Below are positions 25,127 to 34,154 of a stretch of 64,000 bases of DNA, piece after piece; position 1 is the first letter of the stretch, and each line of letters starts with the position of its first letter. This stretch comes from Amycolatopsis sp. DSM 110486 (GTDB lineage Bacteria > Actinomycetota > Actinomycetes > Mycobacteriales > Pseudonocardiaceae): contig NZ_CP080519.1 of assembly GCF_019468465.1 (NCBI RefSeq), forward strand, positions 7,433,001 through 7,497,000. Reading direction: 5' to 3'. The notes beneath the pieces are model-generated. The model did no database searches, was not told where the DNA came from, and saw only the letters and a list, made by a program, of their open reading frames with translations. Both the position numbers and the translations under genes were made by a program.

Positions 25127-26599
25127 TCAGAGCACCTCCCGAGGTAGGGTGAAAGTGATTTCTTCCTCCGTCAGCCGGTTTTCGGCGACGGTGACCGGCC
25201 CGAGTCCGCGCAGGCCCGCCACGACCTCGTCCACGAGGTGCGGCGGCGCCGAAGCGCCCGCGGTGAGGCCGATCCGGCCCGCGCCCGCCAAGCGGCGCAG
25301 GTCGATGTCCGAAACTCCGTCGACCAGCACGGCCGGCGTTCCCTCTCGCTCCGCGACTTCCACGAGCCGGCGCGAGTTGGACGAGTTGACCGAGCCCACC
25401 ACCAGCACGAGGTCGACCTCGCGCGCGATCGCCCGCAGCGCCTGCTGCCGGTTGGTGGTGGCGTAGCAGATGTCGTCCTTGCGGGGCGCCGACAACCCGG
25501 GAAAACGCGAGCGCAGCACGGACGCGATCTCCTCGGCCTCGTCGAGCGCCAGCGTGGTCTGCATGGTGTACGCGAAACCCTGAGCGGCAGGCACGGTCAC
25601 GGTGCTGGCCGCCGCGACGTCCTCCACCACCACGACCGAACCGGGAGCCTCCCCGACTGTGCCTTCCACTTCTTCGTGCTCGGCGTGCCCGATGAGGAAC
25701 ACCGTGTCGCCGCGCCCGCTGTAGCGGCGCACCTCGTTGTGCACCTTGGTCACCAGCGGGCACGTCGCGTCGATCACCGACAGGCCGCGATCGGCCGCGT
25801 CGCGCCGCACCGCCGGGGTCACGCCGTGGGCGGCGAACACGAGCGTCGCGCCCTCCGGCACTTCCCCGACCTCGTCGACGAACACCGCGCCGCGCTCCTG
25901 CAATTGCCGCACCACGTGGGTGTTGTGCACGATCTGGCGCCGCACGTACACCGGCGCGCCGTGCTTGGCCAACGCGCGGTCCACGATGTCGATCGCCCGC
26001 TCCACGCCGGCGCAGAACGACCGCGGGCTCGCCATCAGCAGCTGCCGCGCCCCGGTCGCCGCCGCCCACGCCGTGAGCGCGGGCACGGCCGCCCGCAGGC
26101 TGCGCAGCCCGGCCAGGCCGTGGGCAACCGTGCCGGGCCGCACCAGCGGCGCGCCGACCGTGTCCACAATGGACCGTACGACGGCGAACGGCTGCCCGGC
26201 AGCGGCCAGCCGGTGTGACTCCATGTCGACCGCCAGCGCACCCGACGAGGCCAGCGCGTCGCGTTCCCGTTCCCCCACCACGTGGTCGACCCCGAGCACC
26301 GGTCCGAGGTGGACCGTCAACCCGAGCCGCCGCAACGCACCGGCCAGCAGGGGGGCGGACGGCACCTCGACCACCCCGTCCGGCCCGCGCACCTCGTCGG
26401 CCACCACCACGTCACCCGGGCGCACGCGCGCCGCGAGACCACCGCCGATCCCGGCGACCACGCGGGGCCCCTCGGGCAACCGGGCCGCGGTGGCCGCCGC
26501 CCGCCGCGGACCCAGGCCGGTGCGCACCACCGGCAGCCCGGCCCCGCGCAACGCGGCCCGCTCGATCCGCAGCGGCGCGCACAGCACGGCCGGTCTCAC
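25127..26599 (-). CDS. Fusion of HpnG (adenosylhopane nucleosidase) and IspH (HMBPP reductase)
   Basis: One uninterrupted 490-residue frame. Residues 1-185 are a nucleoside-phosphorylase-like domain with VVAGIGGGLA and a VDMES catalytic motif (124-128), matching HpnG, which removes adenine from adenosylhopane. Residues about 187-490 are a complete IspH with the three Fe-S cysteines Cys196 (SFCAGV), Cys280 (DATCPLV) and Cys378 (DDICYATTNRQ), an AHGV histidine and a GHAEHEEVEGT segment. IspH makes IPP and DMAPP at the end of the MEP pathway. The GTG start overlaps the shc stop (GTGA). It sits between shc and hpnH. The fusion ties precursor supply to late hopanoid tailoring. Confidence 0.9.
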   Translation of the reverse strand: MRPAVLCAPLRIERAALRGAGLPVVRTGLGPRRAAATAARLPEGPRVVAGIGGGLAARVRPGDVVVADEVRGPDGVVEVPSAPLLAGALRRLGLTVHLGPVLGVDHVVGERERDALASSGALAVDMESHRLAAAGQPFAVVRSIVDTVGAPLVRPGTVAHGLAGLRSLRAAVPALTAWAAATGARQLLMASPRSFCAGVERAIDIVDRALAKHGAPVYVRRQIVHNTHVVRQLQERGAVFVDEVGEVPEGATLVFAAHGVTPAVRRDAADRGLSVIDATCPLVTKVHNEVRRYSGRGDTVFLIGHAEHEEVEGTVGEAPGSVVVVEDVAAASTVTVPAAQGFAYTMQTTLALDEAEEIASVLRSRFPGLSAPRKDDICYATTNRQQALRAIAREVDLVLVVGSVNSSNSRRLVEVAEREGTPAVLVDGVSDIDLRRLAGAGRIGLTAGASAPPHLVDEVVAGLRGLGPVTVAENRLTEEEITFTLPREVL

Positions 26600-28518
26600 G
26601 AGGAGCTCCGCACGTACCGGCCCAGCGCCGACAGCGGGAACACGACGCGGTAGAGGTGGTACGACAGGTAGAAATCGCCGGGGAAGCCCGTGCCGGTGTG
26701 GAAGTCCTCGTCCCAGCCGCCGTCTGCGCGCTGCTGCTCGCACAGCCATGCCACGCCCTCCGTCGTCGCGGCGGAGTCCCGCTCGCCGGCGGCCAGCAGC
26801 GCGAGCAGCGCCCACGCGGTCTGCGACGGCGTCGACTCGCCGCGGCCCGACCACTTCCCCGGGTCGTCGTAGGAGCGCAGGTCCTCGCCCCAGCCGCCGT
26901 TGGGGTTCTGGTGCTCGGTCAGGTACCGCACGGCGCGGCGGATCCGGACGTCCGAGGCCGGCATCCCGGCGAGGACCAGCGCGGGCACGACCGCGCCCGT
27001 GCCGTACACGTAGTTCGCGCCCCACCGGCCGAACCACGAACCGTCGGCCTCCTGGTTGTCCAGCAACCACTTCACGCCACGGCGGCATTCGGTCGTGTCC
27101 GCCTTGCCCTCGGCCGCCAGCATCTCCACGACGTGCGCGGTGACGTCCGCCGACGGCGGGTCGATCACGGCACCGAAGTCGCAGAACGGCAGCTTCGTGG
27201 CGAGCACCTGCGTGTTGTCCGCGTCGAACGCGCCCCAGCCGCCGTCGCTGGACTGCATGCCTTCGAGCCACTTCACGCTGCGGTCGATCGCCCCGCGGAT
27301 GCGCAGGTGGTCGGGCCGGCCCATGCGCCGCAGCGCCAGCACCACCTCGGCGGTGTCGTCGGTGTCGGGGTAACCGTCGTTGGCGAACTCGAACGCGAAC
27401 CCGCCCGGCGCGAGCGACGGGCGGCGCACCATCCAGTCGCCCGGCACGGTGATCTCCTCGCCCAGCATCCACTCCGTCGCGCGCACCAGCGTCTCGTCGC
27501 CGGGGGAGACGCCCGCGTCGAGCAGCGCGGTCATCGCGAGCGCGGTATCCCACACCGGCGACTGGCACGCCTCGAGCCGGCGCACCCAGCCCTGTTCGGT
27601 CTCCTCGCGGACGGTGAAGTCTTCGAGACCTTCGAGGCCGGCTTTGAGCGCGGGGTGGTCGAGCGAATAGCCGAGCAGGTGCAGCGCGAGGATCGAGTAC
27701 ACCCACGGCGGCTGGATGCCGCCCCACGAGCCGTCGGACTCCTGGCGCGCCAGGATCCACTCGGCGGCCTGGCGCATCGCGACCTTGCGCACCGGGTTGA
27801 ACGGCAGCTTCGCATACGTGTGCAGCGCGGTGTCGAGGTTCTGGAACACCCCGTCCCACGTCCACGGCGCCGCGGACTTCTTCGGGCTCTCACCGACGCG
27901 CAGTTCGGCCACGTCGAACGGCAGCTTTCGCTTCGGCCGCAGCGTGCCGACGATCGTGAGCGGCACGATGGTCTGGCGTGCCCAGCACGCGAAGTCGTAG
28001 ACGTTGAGCGGAAACCACGACGGCAGGAAGATCAGCTCCGGTGGCAGGTTCGGCAGGTCGGCCCACGACCACTGCCCGAACATCGCGAGCCAGATCCGCG
28101 TGAACACGCGGGTGCTCTCCAGACCGCCGTGCGCGCGGATCCAGCCGGCCGCCTCGACGAGCCACGGCGCGTGGGCCGGGTCACCGGCCAGCCGCAGGGC
28201 GACCCACGCCTCCACGGTGGTCGACAAGTCGGCCGGGCCGCCGGGGAAGTTGGCCCACGTGCCGTCGTCCCTTTGCTGCGATCGGATCCAGCGCGCCGAC
28301 TCTTCTTTCTGCTGTTCGGTGAGAATGCCGAGGAACTGGCGCAGCAGCAGGTCTTCGGCGTCCATCGTGACGTTGGTGGAGAGCTCACCCTTCCACCAGC
28401 CGGCCGCGTCCTGCTCGCCGCGCAGGAACTCGATCCCGGCGGCGAGGGTTTCTTCCGGAGTACGCGAGCGTTCGCGCGGGGTGTCCGAAGTGGACGTCCC
28501 GGGGACGGTCTGCGTCAT
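26596..28518 (-). CDS. shc: Squalene-hopene cyclase
   Basis: A 640-residue class II triterpene cyclase of normal family length. The catalytic acid motif is D385-T-D-D (GYPDTDDT), and several QW repeats are visible (QQRDDGTWANF, QESDGSWGG, QSSDGGWGAF, QEADGSWFG, QNPNGGWGED, QRADGGWDED). It cyclises squalene to hopene and hopanol at the membrane. The ATG directly abuts the stop of the polyprenyl synthase gene, and its own stop overlaps the next GTG, so translation is coupled throughout. An AGGGAGG ribosome-binding site lies inside the preceding gene end. Confidence 0.97.
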   Translation of the reverse strand: MTQTVPGTSTSDTPRERSRTPEETLAAGIEFLRGEQDAAGWWKGELSTNVTMDAEDLLLRQFLGILTEQQKEESARWIRSQQRDDGTWANFPGGPADLSTTVEAWVALRLAGDPAHAPWLVEAAGWIRAHGGLESTRVFTRIWLAMFGQWSWADLPNLPPELIFLPSWFPLNVYDFACWARQTIVPLTIVGTLRPKRKLPFDVAELRVGESPKKSAAPWTWDGVFQNLDTALHTYAKLPFNPVRKVAMRQAAEWILARQESDGSWGGIQPPWVYSILALHLLGYSLDHPALKAGLEGLEDFTVREETEQGWVRRLEACQSPVWDTALAMTALLDAGVSPGDETLVRATEWMLGEEITVPGDWMVRRPSLAPGGFAFEFANDGYPDTDDTAEVVLALRRMGRPDHLRIRGAIDRSVKWLEGMQSSDGGWGAFDADNTQVLATKLPFCDFGAVIDPPSADVTAHVVEMLAAEGKADTTECRRGVKWLLDNQEADGSWFGRWGANYVYGTGAVVPALVLAGMPASDVRIRRAVRYLTEHQNPNGGWGEDLRSYDDPGKWSGRGESTPSQTAWALLALLAAGERDSAATTEGVAWLCEQQRADGGWDEDFHTGTGFPGDFYLSYHLYRVVFPLSALGRYVRSSS

Positions 28519-29568
28519 TCACGCCTCCCTGTGCACGATGAAGCGTGCGATGCCGATGAGCTCTTCGCGCGGCCCTTCGGGGATCGCAGACAGCGCGCGC
28601 TCGGCCGTACCGACGCGCCGCGCGGCCTCGGCCGTGGCCCACTTGCGGCCGCCGGCCGACTCCACGAGCGCCGCGACGCGCGCCAGCTCGGTCTCGTCGG
28701 CAACACCGCCCGTTTCCTCGCCCGCGAGCCACTCCGCGAGCTCGCGGCCTTTCGCACCCCCGTGGGTGATCGAGTAGGTGACGGGTAGCGACTTCTTGCG
28801 CGCCCGCAGATCGGAGTACACGGGCTTGCCGGTCACGGCCGCGTCGCCCCAGATGCCGAGCACGTCGTCCACGAGCTGGAACGCCAGCCCGACCTCTTCG
28901 CCGAACACCGCGAGTGCGTCGACGGTCTCGGCGGGCGCGCCGGCGAGCACGGCGCCGATCGCGGCGCTGCAGGACAGCAGCGCGCCGGTCTTGCCGCGGG
29001 CCATGGTGACGCACTCGGGGAGTGTCACGTCGTCGCGCTGCTCGAACTGGACGTCGAGCACCTGGCCGTGGATGAGCCGGCGCGTGGTCTCCGACAGCAG
29101 CCGCGCGGCGGGGATCGCGTGCGGGGAATCGCTGTCCAACACCGCTTCCTGCGCGAGCGCGAGCATCGCGTCGCCGGTGAGGATGGCGGCCGGCGCACCC
29201 CACAGCGCCCACACGGTGGGGCGGTGGCGGCGTTCGGTGTCGCCGTCCATGAGGTCGTCGTGGACGAGCGAGAAGTTGTGCACCAGCTCGACGGCGACGG
29301 CTCCGGGCACGCCGGTCTCGGCGGGCGCGCCGGCGGCCAGCGCCGAGAGCACCGCGAGCGCGGACCGCACGGCCTTGCCGCCGTTGCCGCTCACCGGCGT
29401 GCCGTCGGCGTCGGTCCAGCCGAGGTGGTACGCGCTGATCGCGCGGCTGGTCTCGTCCAACCGGCCGACGGCCTCGCGCAGCGCGGGCTGCACGGCGTAC
29501 CGGGTGCGGCCGAGTGCTGCCGGCACCGCAGGGGCCGCCTCGGCGGCGGGTCGCATGGTGGCGGTCAT
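28519..29568 (-). CDS. Polyprenyl diphosphate synthase of the hopanoid operon
   Basis: A 349-residue all-trans prenyltransferase. The first aspartate-rich motif is D104-D-L-M-D108 (VHDDLMDGD); the second is DDVLGIWGD, in which the final acidic position of DDxxD is Gly, as is common in bacterial short-chain enzymes. Context suggests it makes farnesyl diphosphate for HpnC and HpnD, though many actinomycete homologues are annotated as GGPP synthases. The chain-length-determining residues before the first motif (VELVHNFSL) do not settle this. Its ATG overlaps the hpnE stop. Confidence 0.9.
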   Translation of the reverse strand: MTATMRPAAEAAPAVPAALGRTRYAVQPALREAVGRLDETSRAISAYHLGWTDADGTPVSGNGGKAVRSALAVLSALAAGAPAETGVPGAVAVELVHNFSLVHDDLMDGDTERRHRPTVWALWGAPAAILTGDAMLALAQEAVLDSDSPHAIPAARLLSETTRRLIHGQVLDVQFEQRDDVTLPECVTMARGKTGALLSCSAAIGAVLAGAPAETVDALAVFGEEVGLAFQLVDDVLGIWGDAAVTGKPVYSDLRARKKSLPVTYSITHGGAKGRELAEWLAGEETGGVADETELARVAALVESAGGRKWATAEAARRVGTAERALSAIPEGPREELIGIARFIVHREA

Positions 29569-30917
29569 GCTCCGACTCCCTCCTTCTCCTCGTGCACGTT
29601 CTTCTCGAGGAGGGCGGTCGCCGCGGCCGCACCGCTGCGGGCAGCGCCCTCCATCGTCGCGGGCCAGCCGGTGGCGGTCCACGCCCCGGCCAGGTAAAGC
29701 CCCCGCGCGGACGTCTCCGCGCCCGGGCGCAGCGAGGCCGTGCCCGGGCCGGGCCGGAACGTCGCGTGCCGTTCCCTGGTCACGAAGAAATCCAGCACCT
29801 GCGCGCCGCGAGCTTCGGGCAGCAGGCTGGTGAGCTCCGGCAGCAGGCGCTCGCGCAACGTCGCGGTAGGCAGGTCGATCAGGTCGTCGGCGGCCGAGAG
29901 CGACATCGCCAGGTATTGCCCCGATTCGAGGCCCGATTGGCGCGTGCGGTCGAAGACCCACTGCACCGGCGTGCGCACACCGGCCACGAACGGCTCGTCC
30001 AGCACGCGGCGGTCGAGCACCACGTGGACGTTCACGATCGGCGAGCTGCCCAGCCCGCCCGACCAGCCGGTCGGCAACGGGATCGCGCCCGGCGGCGCGA
30101 GTTTCTCCGTGACGGGCGGGGGCGCGGCGAGCACGACGTGGGCGAAGGTGGCCTCGCCGTCGTCGGTGCGCACGCGCCAGCCGCCGGCCGTCTGCTCGAT
30201 GCCGCGCACCTTCGTGCCGGTCCGCACGTCGGCGCCGGCCGTGGTGAGCGCGTCGAGCGCCGCGTCGCCGTGCAGCTCACGCAACGGCACGAGCGACCAG
30301 CCGATGTCGGCCGCCGCCGGGTCGGTGAGCAGGCCCTCCTGGAACACCGTTGCCGCGAGGGCCAGCGACGCTTCGTCGGCCGTCGCGTTGAGCGTCGCGA
30401 CCCCGACGAGGTCCCACAGCGCCTCGATCGCGGCGGCACTTTGCCCGTGGCGGCGCAGCCATTCGCCGAACGACTGCCGGTCGGTGCGGTCGTCGGCGGG
30501 ATCGACGCGGCGCAACGCGAGCGCTGCCAGCGCGAAGCGCGCGCGGTCGAGCGGGCGCAGCGGGTCGTAGCGCAGCAGGGACGCGGCCAGGTGCAGTGGC
30601 GCGGGCAGGTCGCCGCGGCGCAGCCACGTCGACTCCGTCGAACCCGGCGTGCGGATCGGGATCTCCAGGCGCGGCTGCAGCATCACGCGGTCGGTGACGC
30701 CGAGGCGGTCCAGCAGCGCGAGGTAGGCGGTGCAGCAGCGGAGAAACACGTGCTGGCCGTTGTCCACGTGCAGCTCGCCGCGCGTGAATGAGTGCGTGAG
30801 CCCGCCCAGGTGCGGCCGGGCCTCGAACAGCGTCACCGGGCGCCCGGCGTCGGCGCAGCGCAGCGCGGTGGCGATGCCCGCGAGCCCGCCGCCGACGACC
30901 GCGACCTCGGAGGTCAT
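29565..30917 (-). CDS. hpnE: Hydroxysqualene dehydroxylase
   Basis: A 450-residue FAD-dependent amine-oxidase-fold protein. The dinucleotide motif is VAVVGGGLAGIATALRCADAG, followed by LFEARPHLGG; a C-terminal YLAGAWTATGWPATMEGAARSG closes the FAD site. HpnE reduces hydroxysqualene to squalene, the third step of the HpnCDE route that replaces a classical squalene synthase. ATGA overlap with hpnD upstream and with the polyprenyl synthase gene downstream. Confidence 0.93.
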   Translation of the reverse strand: MTSEVAVVGGGLAGIATALRCADAGRPVTLFEARPHLGGLTHSFTRGELHVDNGQHVFLRCCTAYLALLDRLGVTDRVMLQPRLEIPIRTPGSTESTWLRRGDLPAPLHLAASLLRYDPLRPLDRARFALAALALRRVDPADDRTDRQSFGEWLRRHGQSAAAIEALWDLVGVATLNATADEASLALAATVFQEGLLTDPAAADIGWSLVPLRELHGDAALDALTTAGADVRTGTKVRGIEQTAGGWRVRTDDGEATFAHVVLAAPPPVTEKLAPPGAIPLPTGWSGGLGSSPIVNVHVVLDRRVLDEPFVAGVRTPVQWVFDRTRQSGLESGQYLAMSLSAADDLIDLPTATLRERLLPELTSLLPEARGAQVLDFFVTRERHATFRPGPGTASLRPGAETSARGLYLAGAWTATGWPATMEGAARSGAAAATALLEKNVHEEKEGVGA

Positions 30918-31771
30918 CGGCCGATCCCCGTGAGCGCCCGAACCGCGACAACCGCCTTTTCCCTGCCGGACAAGGATAGCCTGCGGTCGAACACGAGCGA
31001 GGGCTGCTCGTCGATGCGGTCGAGCAGCGTGCGGTAGATCCCGGACATCGCCGTGCAGCACGCGGCGCTGCGGCGGTCGAGCGAGGGCACGAGCTTCAGG
31101 CCGCGGGCGTACCAGTCGCGGGCGCGCGCGGCGCTGAAGTGGACCAGCGCGGTCAGCCCGCCGCCGTCGTCGGCCAGCCGGCCGTCCTCGCCGACTTTCA
31201 GCTCCACGCCGAACCGGTCGAGGTCTTCCTTGGGCAGGTACACGCGCCCGTTGAGGAGGTCTTCGCGGATGTCGCGCAGGATGTTGGTCTGCTGCAACGC
31301 GATCCCGAGCTCGTCGGCATACGTCGGTGCCTCGGGCTCCGGCTTGCTGCCGAACACACCGAGGCACAGCCGCCCGACCGAACCGGCGACGCACCGGCAG
31401 TACTCGACGAGGTCCTCGAACCGCACGTACTCGCGGCCGGTCACGTCCATCTCCACGCCGTCGAGCAGCTCATCGAACGCGCCGAGCGGGATCGGGTACC
31501 GCCGTGCCGCGTCGGCCAGCGCGACGTACACCGGGTCGGTGCTGGCGGACAGGTCGCCGAGCGACTTGCGGATGTCGGCCAGGCCCTGCAGCTTCGCCTC
31601 GGGCGCGAGATCGCCGTCGCCGATGTCGTCGACGATCCGGGCCAGCGCGTAGACCGCGCACAGCGCCGAGCGCTTGTCGGGCGGCAGCAGCCGGATCCCG
31701 TAGTAGAAGTTGCGCGCTTGCTCCTTGGTGACCAGCGCGCAGTGCTCGTACGCCTCTTCGACCGTGCTCAT
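30914..31771 (-). CDS. hpnD: Presqualene diphosphate synthase
   Basis: A 285-residue head-to-head prenyltransferase. The first acidic motif is D48-D-I-G-D52 (RIVDDIGDGD); the second is in QQTNILRDIREDLLNGRVYLP. In the HpnCDE pathway this enzyme condenses two FPP molecules to presqualene diphosphate. It is closer to known HpnD than the preceding paralogue hpnC, on the NILRDIREDLxNGR signature. Its start overlaps the hpnC stop by four bases. Confidence 0.94.
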   Translation of the reverse strand: MSTVEEAYEHCALVTKEQARNFYYGIRLLPPDKRSALCAVYALARIVDDIGDGDLAPEAKLQGLADIRKSLGDLSASTDPVYVALADAARRYPIPLGAFDELLDGVEMDVTGREYVRFEDLVEYCRCVAGSVGRLCLGVFGSKPEPEAPTYADELGIALQQTNILRDIREDLLNGRVYLPKEDLDRFGVELKVGEDGRLADDGGGLTALVHFSAARARDWYARGLKLVPSLDRRSAACCTAMSGIYRTLLDRIDEQPSLVFDRRLSLSGREKAVVAVRALTGIGR

Positions 31772-32643
31772 CCCGACCGCCTCCCCGTTCTGGGCTCACC
31801 CACCTGCAGCCACACGAGCCACGCCAGCACACCCGCTTTGCCCGGCTTGGCCTGCGTGGCGAGCACGTCTCCGTTCGTCTCCCTCAGCGCGTCGACGGTC
31901 GCCAGCCCGCCGGCCACGAACCCGCTCACGGCCAGCCGGCCCCAGCCGGACAAGAGCCCGACCAGACCAGCGCCGCTGCCCAGAAGGGCCGCGGCGCGGT
32001 CGATCTCGAAGCGCATCAGCTCTCTCAGCCGGCGCGACGCCCGCGCCGCGCCGAGCTCGTCTTCGGTGACGCGAAAGGCCGCGAGGTCCTCTTGCGGCAG
32101 GTAGATCCGGCCGTTGCCGTGGTCCTCGGCCACGTCCTGCCAGTGCTCCAGCAGCTGCAACGCGGTGCACACGCGGTCCGAGAGCTTCTCGGCCTCGGGG
32201 TCGTGCACGTCGAACAGCCGCAGCACGATCCGGCCCACCGGGTCGGCCGACAGCCGGCAGTACGCGCGGAGGTCGTCGTACGTCGCGTACCGCGTCACGC
32301 GCTGGTCCTGCAGATTGGCCTCGACCAGCCGGCGGAACGGTGCGAACTCCACCCGCCCCGCGTGCATCGCCGGCACCAGGCCGCGGATCGCGGGGTCGGT
32401 GGGATCGGCGCCGTCGAATGCGGCCGAGAGCTCGTCGCCGAACGCCTTCAGCAGCGCGACGCGGTCGCCTTCGGCTTCGTCGCCGAGGTCGTCGATCGTG
32501 CGCGCGACGGCGTACACGGCCTGCAGATCCGACCGCAGCCGCCGGGGCAGCACTCGGAGCGCGACCGGGAAGTTCTCCGCATGCCGCTTCTCCCGCAGAC
32601 CGTCCGTGTCCGCTGCGTGACCGCCAGGTGAAGTCGATCTCAT
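31768..32643 (-). CDS. hpnC: Hydroxysqualene synthase
   Basis: A 291-residue squalene/phytoene synthase-family protein starting at the ATG at 32643. The acidic motifs are D51-D-L-G-D55 and QLLEHWQDVAEDHGNGRIYLP. HAENFPVALRVLPRRLR near the N terminus is a good HpnC marker. It converts presqualene diphosphate to hydroxysqualene. It is the first gene of the seven-gene operon and is divergent from the PucR-type regulator; the 154-bp spacer should hold the operon promoter. The frame is open further upstream, but that stretch is not conserved-looking and overlaps the divergent promoter. Confidence 0.93.
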   Translation of the reverse strand: MRSTSPGGHAADTDGLREKRHAENFPVALRVLPRRLRSDLQAVYAVARTIDDLGDEAEGDRVALLKAFGDELSAAFDGADPTDPAIRGLVPAMHAGRVEFAPFRRLVEANLQDQRVTRYATYDDLRAYCRLSADPVGRIVLRLFDVHDPEAEKLSDRVCTALQLLEHWQDVAEDHGNGRIYLPQEDLAAFRVTEDELGAARASRRLRELMRFEIDRAAALLGSGAGLVGLLSGWGRLAVSGFVAGGLATVDALRETNGDVLATQAKPGKAGVLAWLVWLQVGEPRTGRRSG

Positions 32644-32797
32644 TGAACACAGTCTGACTCGCACGGATGGGCGGCTTCTGCGACCGGAAGAAGAATTTTG
32701 CTGGCTTCGACTTGGCACGAGCGGACAAAGTGGGGTGAGGATAAGGCGGACCGAACCCGTAGACCTGCTACCTGCTACGGAAGGACGAGCTGCGCAC

Positions 32798-33994
32798 ATG
32801 GGATCAGACCAGGTGACCCGTCTGGGTGAGCTGGAGACCGTCGTGACCAGGCGACTCCCTGCCATTCTGAACGAGGTTCGTGATCAGCTCGTCGAGCAGC
32901 ACCCCGACTACGCTGCGTTCCTCACCGAAGAGCTGGCGGAGATAGTGACCGCCAGCGCCGGGTTCGTGCGCCGGCTCATCAACCTCGCCGAACAGCCGGA
33001 CGAGGACCTGCCCGAGCTCGGCTCGGGCGTCGAGCAAGTGGTGTTCGAGGAGATCGGGCGGACGCAGTACCGCCAGGGCCGGCGCGTGACGAGCCTGCTC
33101 TCGGCCTACCGCGTGGGCGCGCGGGTCGCGTGGCGCCACGTGTCGGAGGCCGCGCTGGACCTCGAGGTGCCGGCGGAGCTGTTCGCCTCGCTCGCCACCA
33201 CGGTGTTCGCGCTGGTGGACCAGCTGTCGGAGTCCTCGCTCAAGGGTTACCTGCAGGAGCAGTCCGACGCCGTTCGCATGCGCGAGCGGCTGCGCGACGA
33301 GCTGACCGAGCTGCTGCTGTCCGACCGCGCCGACGGGGCGGCGGTGCAGGCCGCCGCGCTTCGGGCGGAGTGGCGGCTGCCGCGTTCGGCCACGGTGGTG
33401 CTGGTGGAGGACGAGAACCAGCTGGGCCGTGAGCTCGTGGCGCGGCTCGACGACACCTGCCTGCGGCTTCGCCGGCCGGGCCAGTTCGTGACGATCGTGC
33501 CGGACCCGGGCGGCCCGGGCCGGCGCGCGTGGCTGGCCCGGGCGCTGCGCGGCGGCGGCGCGGTGGTCGGCGCGACCGTGCCCGTCGACCGGCTCCCGGC
33601 GAGCCTGCGGATCGCGGAGGTGACGGCTCGGCTGCGCCGCGACCGCCTGCTGTCCGACGACCCCGTGTTCGCCGACGAGCACCTCGACGCGATCATCGTG
33701 CACCGCGACGACCGGCTGCTGGAGGTCCTGCGCAAGCGATCGCTGGCGCCGCTGGACGACCTCAACGACTCCTCGCGCGAGCGCCTGCAGACCACGCTCC
33801 GCTCGTGGCTGCTGCACCTCGGCGACCGCAAGGCCGTGGCCGAGGACCTGCACATCCACCCGCAGACGGTGTCCTACCGCCTCGGCCGCCTGCACGAGCT
33901 GTTCGGGCCCGCGCTCGACGACCCGGAGGCCAGGGCGACGTTGCTGCTGGCCCTGGCCTGGGGTCCGCCGGGAGGGCAGCCCGACCCGGAATGA
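32798..33994 (+). CDS. PucR-type helix-turn-helix transcriptional regulator
   Basis: A 398-residue regulator. The C terminus holds the PucR/CdaR-type HTH (RKAVAEDLHIHPQTVSYRLGRLHELFG). The N-terminal two thirds are helical and resemble the RsbRD-like sensor found in actinomycete PucR proteins (GRTQYRQGRRVTSLLSAYRVGARVAWRHV). ATG at 32798 with GGAAGGA upstream. Divergent placement against hpnC makes hopanoid synthesis a likely target, possibly linking it to a stress or morphological signal; that is inference from position only. Confidence 0.82.
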   Translation: MGSDQVTRLGELETVVTRRLPAILNEVRDQLVEQHPDYAAFLTEELAEIVTASAGFVRRLINLAEQPDEDLPELGSGVEQVVFEEIGRTQYRQGRRVTSLLSAYRVGARVAWRHVSEAALDLEVPAELFASLATTVFALVDQLSESSLKGYLQEQSDAVRMRERLRDELTELLLSDRADGAAVQAAALRAEWRLPRSATVVLVEDENQLGRELVARLDDTCLRLRRPGQFVTIVPDPGGPGRRAWLARALRGGGAVVGATVPVDRLPASLRIAEVTARLRRDRLLSDDPVFADEHLDAIIVHRDDRLLEVLRKRSLAPLDDLNDSSRERLQTTLRSWLLHLGDRKAVAEDLHIHPQTVSYRLGRLHELFGPALDDPEARATLLLALAWGPPGGQPDPE

Positions 33995-34045
33995 CGTGCC
34001 CGGTGCCACACGGCGCGCGCGGAATAAGGGTTGCCCTCAGAATGG

Positions 34046-34058
34046 TTAGCAGGGCTAA
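34046..34058. promoter_or_regulatory. TTAGC-AGG-GCTAA dyad in a convergent intergenic gap
   Basis: The 160-bp gap 33995-34154 lies between the ends of two converging genes but looks promoter-like. It has this perfect 5-bp dyad, then TTGACG 7 bp later, and further on a GAGGGAGGTGCC-GTG that resembles a ribosome-binding site and start. No convincing small gene follows. The dyad resembles part of an iron box but has the wrong spacing. Confidence 0.3.
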
Positions 34059-34154
34059 GTTTGTTGACGGCGGTGCCAGACTACGGGCAGGGAGACGCTT
34101 GGTCACATGACTCGGTGCGAGGGAGGTGCCGTGCTCGGTCTGCGCGGGAAGCGG

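Noticed and set aside
34046..34058. Possible IdeR/DtxR iron box
   Set aside because: Arms TTAGC/GCTAA have the wrong spacing and lack the outer TTAGG/CCTAA halves of the 19-bp consensus.
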